Origin: Lachnospiraceae bacterium
GTDB lineage: Bacteria > Bacillota > Clostridia > Lachnospirales > Lachnospiraceae
DNA: 64,000 nucleotides
Assembly: GCA_014239155.1 (NCBI GenBank)
Contig: JAAZZQ010000037.1
Coordinates: 112,799-176,798 of the forward strand
Reading direction: 5' to 3'
A program made the position numbers and the translations under genes. Shown piece by piece: positions 62,055 through 64,000 of the stretch. Numbering within the stretch: position 1 is the first letter of the stretch; each line of letters starts with the position of its first letter. The notes beneath the pieces are model-generated. The model saw only the letters and a list, made by a program, of their open reading frames with translations. It was not told where the DNA came from and searched no databases.

Positions 62055-63827
62055 TTACATTGAAGAAATCGCTAAACTTTTTGCCGCTTCTAGCTGCTGT
62101 TTATCAAACATTTCTTTGTAAATGCCCCCTAATGCCATCAATTCTTTATGATTCCCGCACTCCTTTGCCTCTCCGTCCTCCAACACCAGAATCCTATCAG
62201 CATTCTGTATCGTGGAAATGCGGTGTGCAATCAATATAGTCGTTTTTCCATGTCGATTCTCTTTCAGATTTTTGAGAATCTTTTCCTCTGTATCTGTGTC
62301 TACTGCAGAGAGCGCATCATCAAGAATCAAAATTGGCGCATCTTTTTTTATAGCGCGCGCAATAGAACTGCGCTGTTTCTGACCGCCTGAAAGCGTGACG
62401 CCCCGCTCCCCAACAATGGTATCATACCCGTCTGGAAATGCGATGATATTTTCATGAATACATGCTGTTTTCGTTGCTTTAATAATTTCGTCCATCTCCG
62501 CATCATCTGTCCCAAAAGCAATGTTTGATTTTAACGTATCTGAAAATAAAAAATTATCCTGTGGCACATAGGCAATATTTTCACGCAATGTTTTAAGTGG
62601 AATATCATTGATGTCCCTTCCATCCAGATAAATCATTCCGCGCTTGGTATTATAGAGATGCAGCAAAAGGTTGACTAATGTGGACTTTCCATTTCCCGTT
62701 CGACCAATAACAGCCAGTGTCGTTCCCGCTTTAATATCCAAGCTAATATCTTTTAATGTTGGCTCGCTGTGTCCTCTATGGATAAAAGTCAAATGGTTTA
62801 GACGAATATCACCTCTAAGTCCCTCCACACAAACCACATGTTTCCCATCTGTAATTTCCGGCTTTTCCTCAAATACTTCCCGTAGCCGCTTAATACTCGC
62901 GCCGCCCTGAGAAAACATGTTAATTGCCTCTCCACACGCAAGCATTGGCCATACCAGCATCATAATATACTGATTAAATGCGACAAAGCGCCCAATTGTA
63001 ATCTCTCCTGCAAGAGCAAGATATCCTCCATATAAAAGTGTAATCAGGCTACTAATACCAATGACCACATCCAATAATGGAATCACAATTGCCTCCATCT
63101 TTGCAATTGCAAGGTTCTTCTTTTTGGCATTGGCATTCGATTTGGCAAATTCCTGAATCTGAGCGCACTCGCGCACAAATGCCTTGATTACGCGCACCCC
63201 TGAAAAACTTTCCTGTACAAAATCTGTCAGTTCCGAAACCGCTTCCTGCCGCTCCCGAAACCGCTTCTGCATTATTTTGCCATAATATAATTCCCCGAAA
63301 GCGATTAAGATCATTGGTATAATTGCAACCAATGTAAGCTTCACATTGACATAGAGCATCATCTGTCCAATAACCATTACTGTCATCACGATTGCATCAA
63401 ACGCAGCGATAACTGCCGGTCCAATTGCCATGCGCACAGCATTTAAATCACTTGTAAAGCGCGTCATCAAATCGCCTGTCTTGTGCTCATTATAGTACTC
63501 CACATCCAGCGTTTCTAGATGTGCAAACATATCGTCACGAATTTCATGCTCAATTGAGCGCGATGCACCAAAAAGAAAATAACGCCATAAAAAACGTCCT
63601 ACTGCAAGGGTCAAACCAATGCCAACAATGATACCAATATTGTACAGCACCCCATTCATATTTATGGTGTGCGCAGCGAGCCCGTCTGTAATAATACCTG
63701 TCATTTTGGGAATATAAAGGTTTGCAAAATCTAGTATAAATAAGGTAATAATTCCGCCAATATACTGTGCCTTATGTCGTATAATGTACCGCCAAATAAA
63801 TTGAAATTGTTCCATGTACGTAACCAT
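62055..63827 (-). CDS. ABC exporter half-transporter with degenerate ATPase site
   Basis: 590 residues, membrane domain about 1-330 and ATPase domain with Walker A GRTGNGKST, signature LSGGQKQ, Walker B ILILDDALSAVD and AHRIS. The residue after the Walker B Asp is Asp, not Glu, the hallmark of the degenerate subunit in heterodimeric exporters; it pairs with the canonical subunit downstream. Start ATG 63827 has AAGGAAAGG upstream; ATG 63815 is possible, and the longer frame to 63983 runs through the promoter. Confidence 0.93.
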   Translation of the reverse strand: MVTYMEQFQFIWRYIIRHKAQYIGGIITLFILDFANLYIPKMTGIITDGLAAHTINMNGVLYNIGIIVGIGLTLAVGRFLWRYFLFGASRSIEHEIRDDMFAHLETLDVEYYNEHKTGDLMTRFTSDLNAVRMAIGPAVIAAFDAIVMTVMVIGQMMLYVNVKLTLVAIIPMILIAFGELYYGKIMQKRFRERQEAVSELTDFVQESFSGVRVIKAFVRECAQIQEFAKSNANAKKKNLAIAKMEAIVIPLLDVVIGISSLITLLYGGYLALAGEITIGRFVAFNQYIMMLVWPMLACGEAINMFSQGGASIKRLREVFEEKPEITDGKHVVCVEGLRGDIRLNHLTFIHRGHSEPTLKDISLDIKAGTTLAVIGRTGNGKSTLVNLLLHLYNTKRGMIYLDGRDINDIPLKTLRENIAYVPQDNFLFSDTLKSNIAFGTDDAEMDEIIKATKTACIHENIIAFPDGYDTIVGERGVTLSGGQKQRSSIARAIKKDAPILILDDALSAVDTDTEEKILKNLKENRHGKTTILIAHRISTIQNADRILVLEDGEAKECGNHKELMALGGIYKEMFDKQQLEAAKSLAISSM

Positions 63828-63855
63828 GCCTTTCCTTATGGTTTCTAATGCCTTT

Positions 63856-63884
63856 AGTATAACAGACTTTGTAAAATTTGTCGA
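63856..63884 (-). promoter_or_regulatory. Promoter of the ABC exporter operon
   Basis: On the minus strand TCGACA (63879-63884) and TATACT (63856-63861) are 17 bases apart, about 25 bases before the ribosome binding site. Confidence 0.7.
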
Positions 63885-63967
63885 ACATTTTTTCTTTTTC
63901 TTTAAAATAGGGTTCTTATCTGAACTGCTCCCCGTCAAGTAGACAGTGAAAAAAATATAAATTTTTT

Positions 63968-63999
63968 CTGCCATCAGCTGCAAAGCTGGTGGCAGTTTT
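63968..63999 (+). terminator. Stem-loop at the right edge of the window
   Basis: CTGCCATCAGCT (63968-63979) pairs with AGCTGGTGGCAG (63984-63995) with one G-U pair and a GCAA loop; TTTT follows on the plus strand. On the minus strand a run of A follows. The gene it serves is probably outside the window. Confidence 0.6.
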
Positions 64000-64000
64000 C

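Noticed and set aside
63900..63967. GC-rich stretch TTGACGGGGAGCAG (minus strand) near the right edge considered as a riboswitch
   Set aside because: It does not match a riboswitch consensus I can recall and lies upstream of the mapped exporter promoter.
1..64000. CRISPR array or restriction/defence island
   Set aside because: No regularly spaced direct repeats and no cas, restriction or abortive-infection genes were seen; the only defence-like genes are the broken brnT-brnA pair and a tnpB remnant.

Overview
The window comes from a low-GC, endospore-forming Firmicute, most likely a Lachnospiraceae-type clostridium. The evidence is AT-rich intergenic DNA with strong AGGAGG ribosome binding sites, a spore maturation gene (spmA), a T-box controlled short-type valyl-tRNA synthetase, PerR with a textbook Per box, DUF624/LplB-type sugar uptake genes, and very large secreted Ig-like proteins. 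No phage, plasmid or CRISPR genes were found.

Layout. 0-5 kb: the tail of a DUF3781 gene, then a leftward cluster with a BlaR1-like sensor protease and its BlaI repressor, a HIT protein, a flavodoxin-SCP2 protein and a rhomboid protease. 5-9 kb: a subtilisin remnant joined to an HTH gene, then a rightward set of XRE regulator, MFS-like protein, small membrane protein and membrane-anchored exported protein. 9-16 kb: a dCache chemoreceptor, an spmA without spmB, a broken brnT-brnA toxin-antitoxin pair, an IS200/IS605 tnpB remnant, an LprI-domain lipoprotein and a metallophosphatase. 16-24 kb: two poorly known genes, valS with its T-box leader, exported hypothetical proteins and a double DUF305 protein.

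24-35 kb is a sucrose/fructan island. It has an ABC importer (two permeases and a lipoprotein), an intracellular GH32 hydrolase and a GH32-like lipoprotein, bracketed by two near-identical LacI regulators, one of which is followed by DUF624 and membrane-anchored genes. 34-40 kb is a galactoside module: AraC regulator, GH36 alpha-galactosidase and GPH-family symporter. 40-44 kb carries 3-methyladenine DNA glycosylase, PerR and a soluble chemoreceptor with a zinc-binding CZB domain. tRNA-Pro(CGG) at 44.3 kb is followed by a SprT fragment.

44.7-56.8 kb is dominated by two giant secreted proteins: a 2053-residue Ig-like protein with a lipoprotein partner, and a 1629-residue papain-family protease with Ig/MBG-like repeats. 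57-64 kb carries an Hsp90-like ATPase paired with a helical-repeat protein, and a heterodimeric ABC exporter.

Scattered between genes are two families of small non-coding repeats: hairpins resembling IS605 right ends (five copies), and elements ending in TGTAACAG/GTTACTGTTCA inverted repeats (at least four copies). Several genes are freshly or partly broken (S8 peptidase, brnT, a duplicated lipoprotein, SprT, tnpB).
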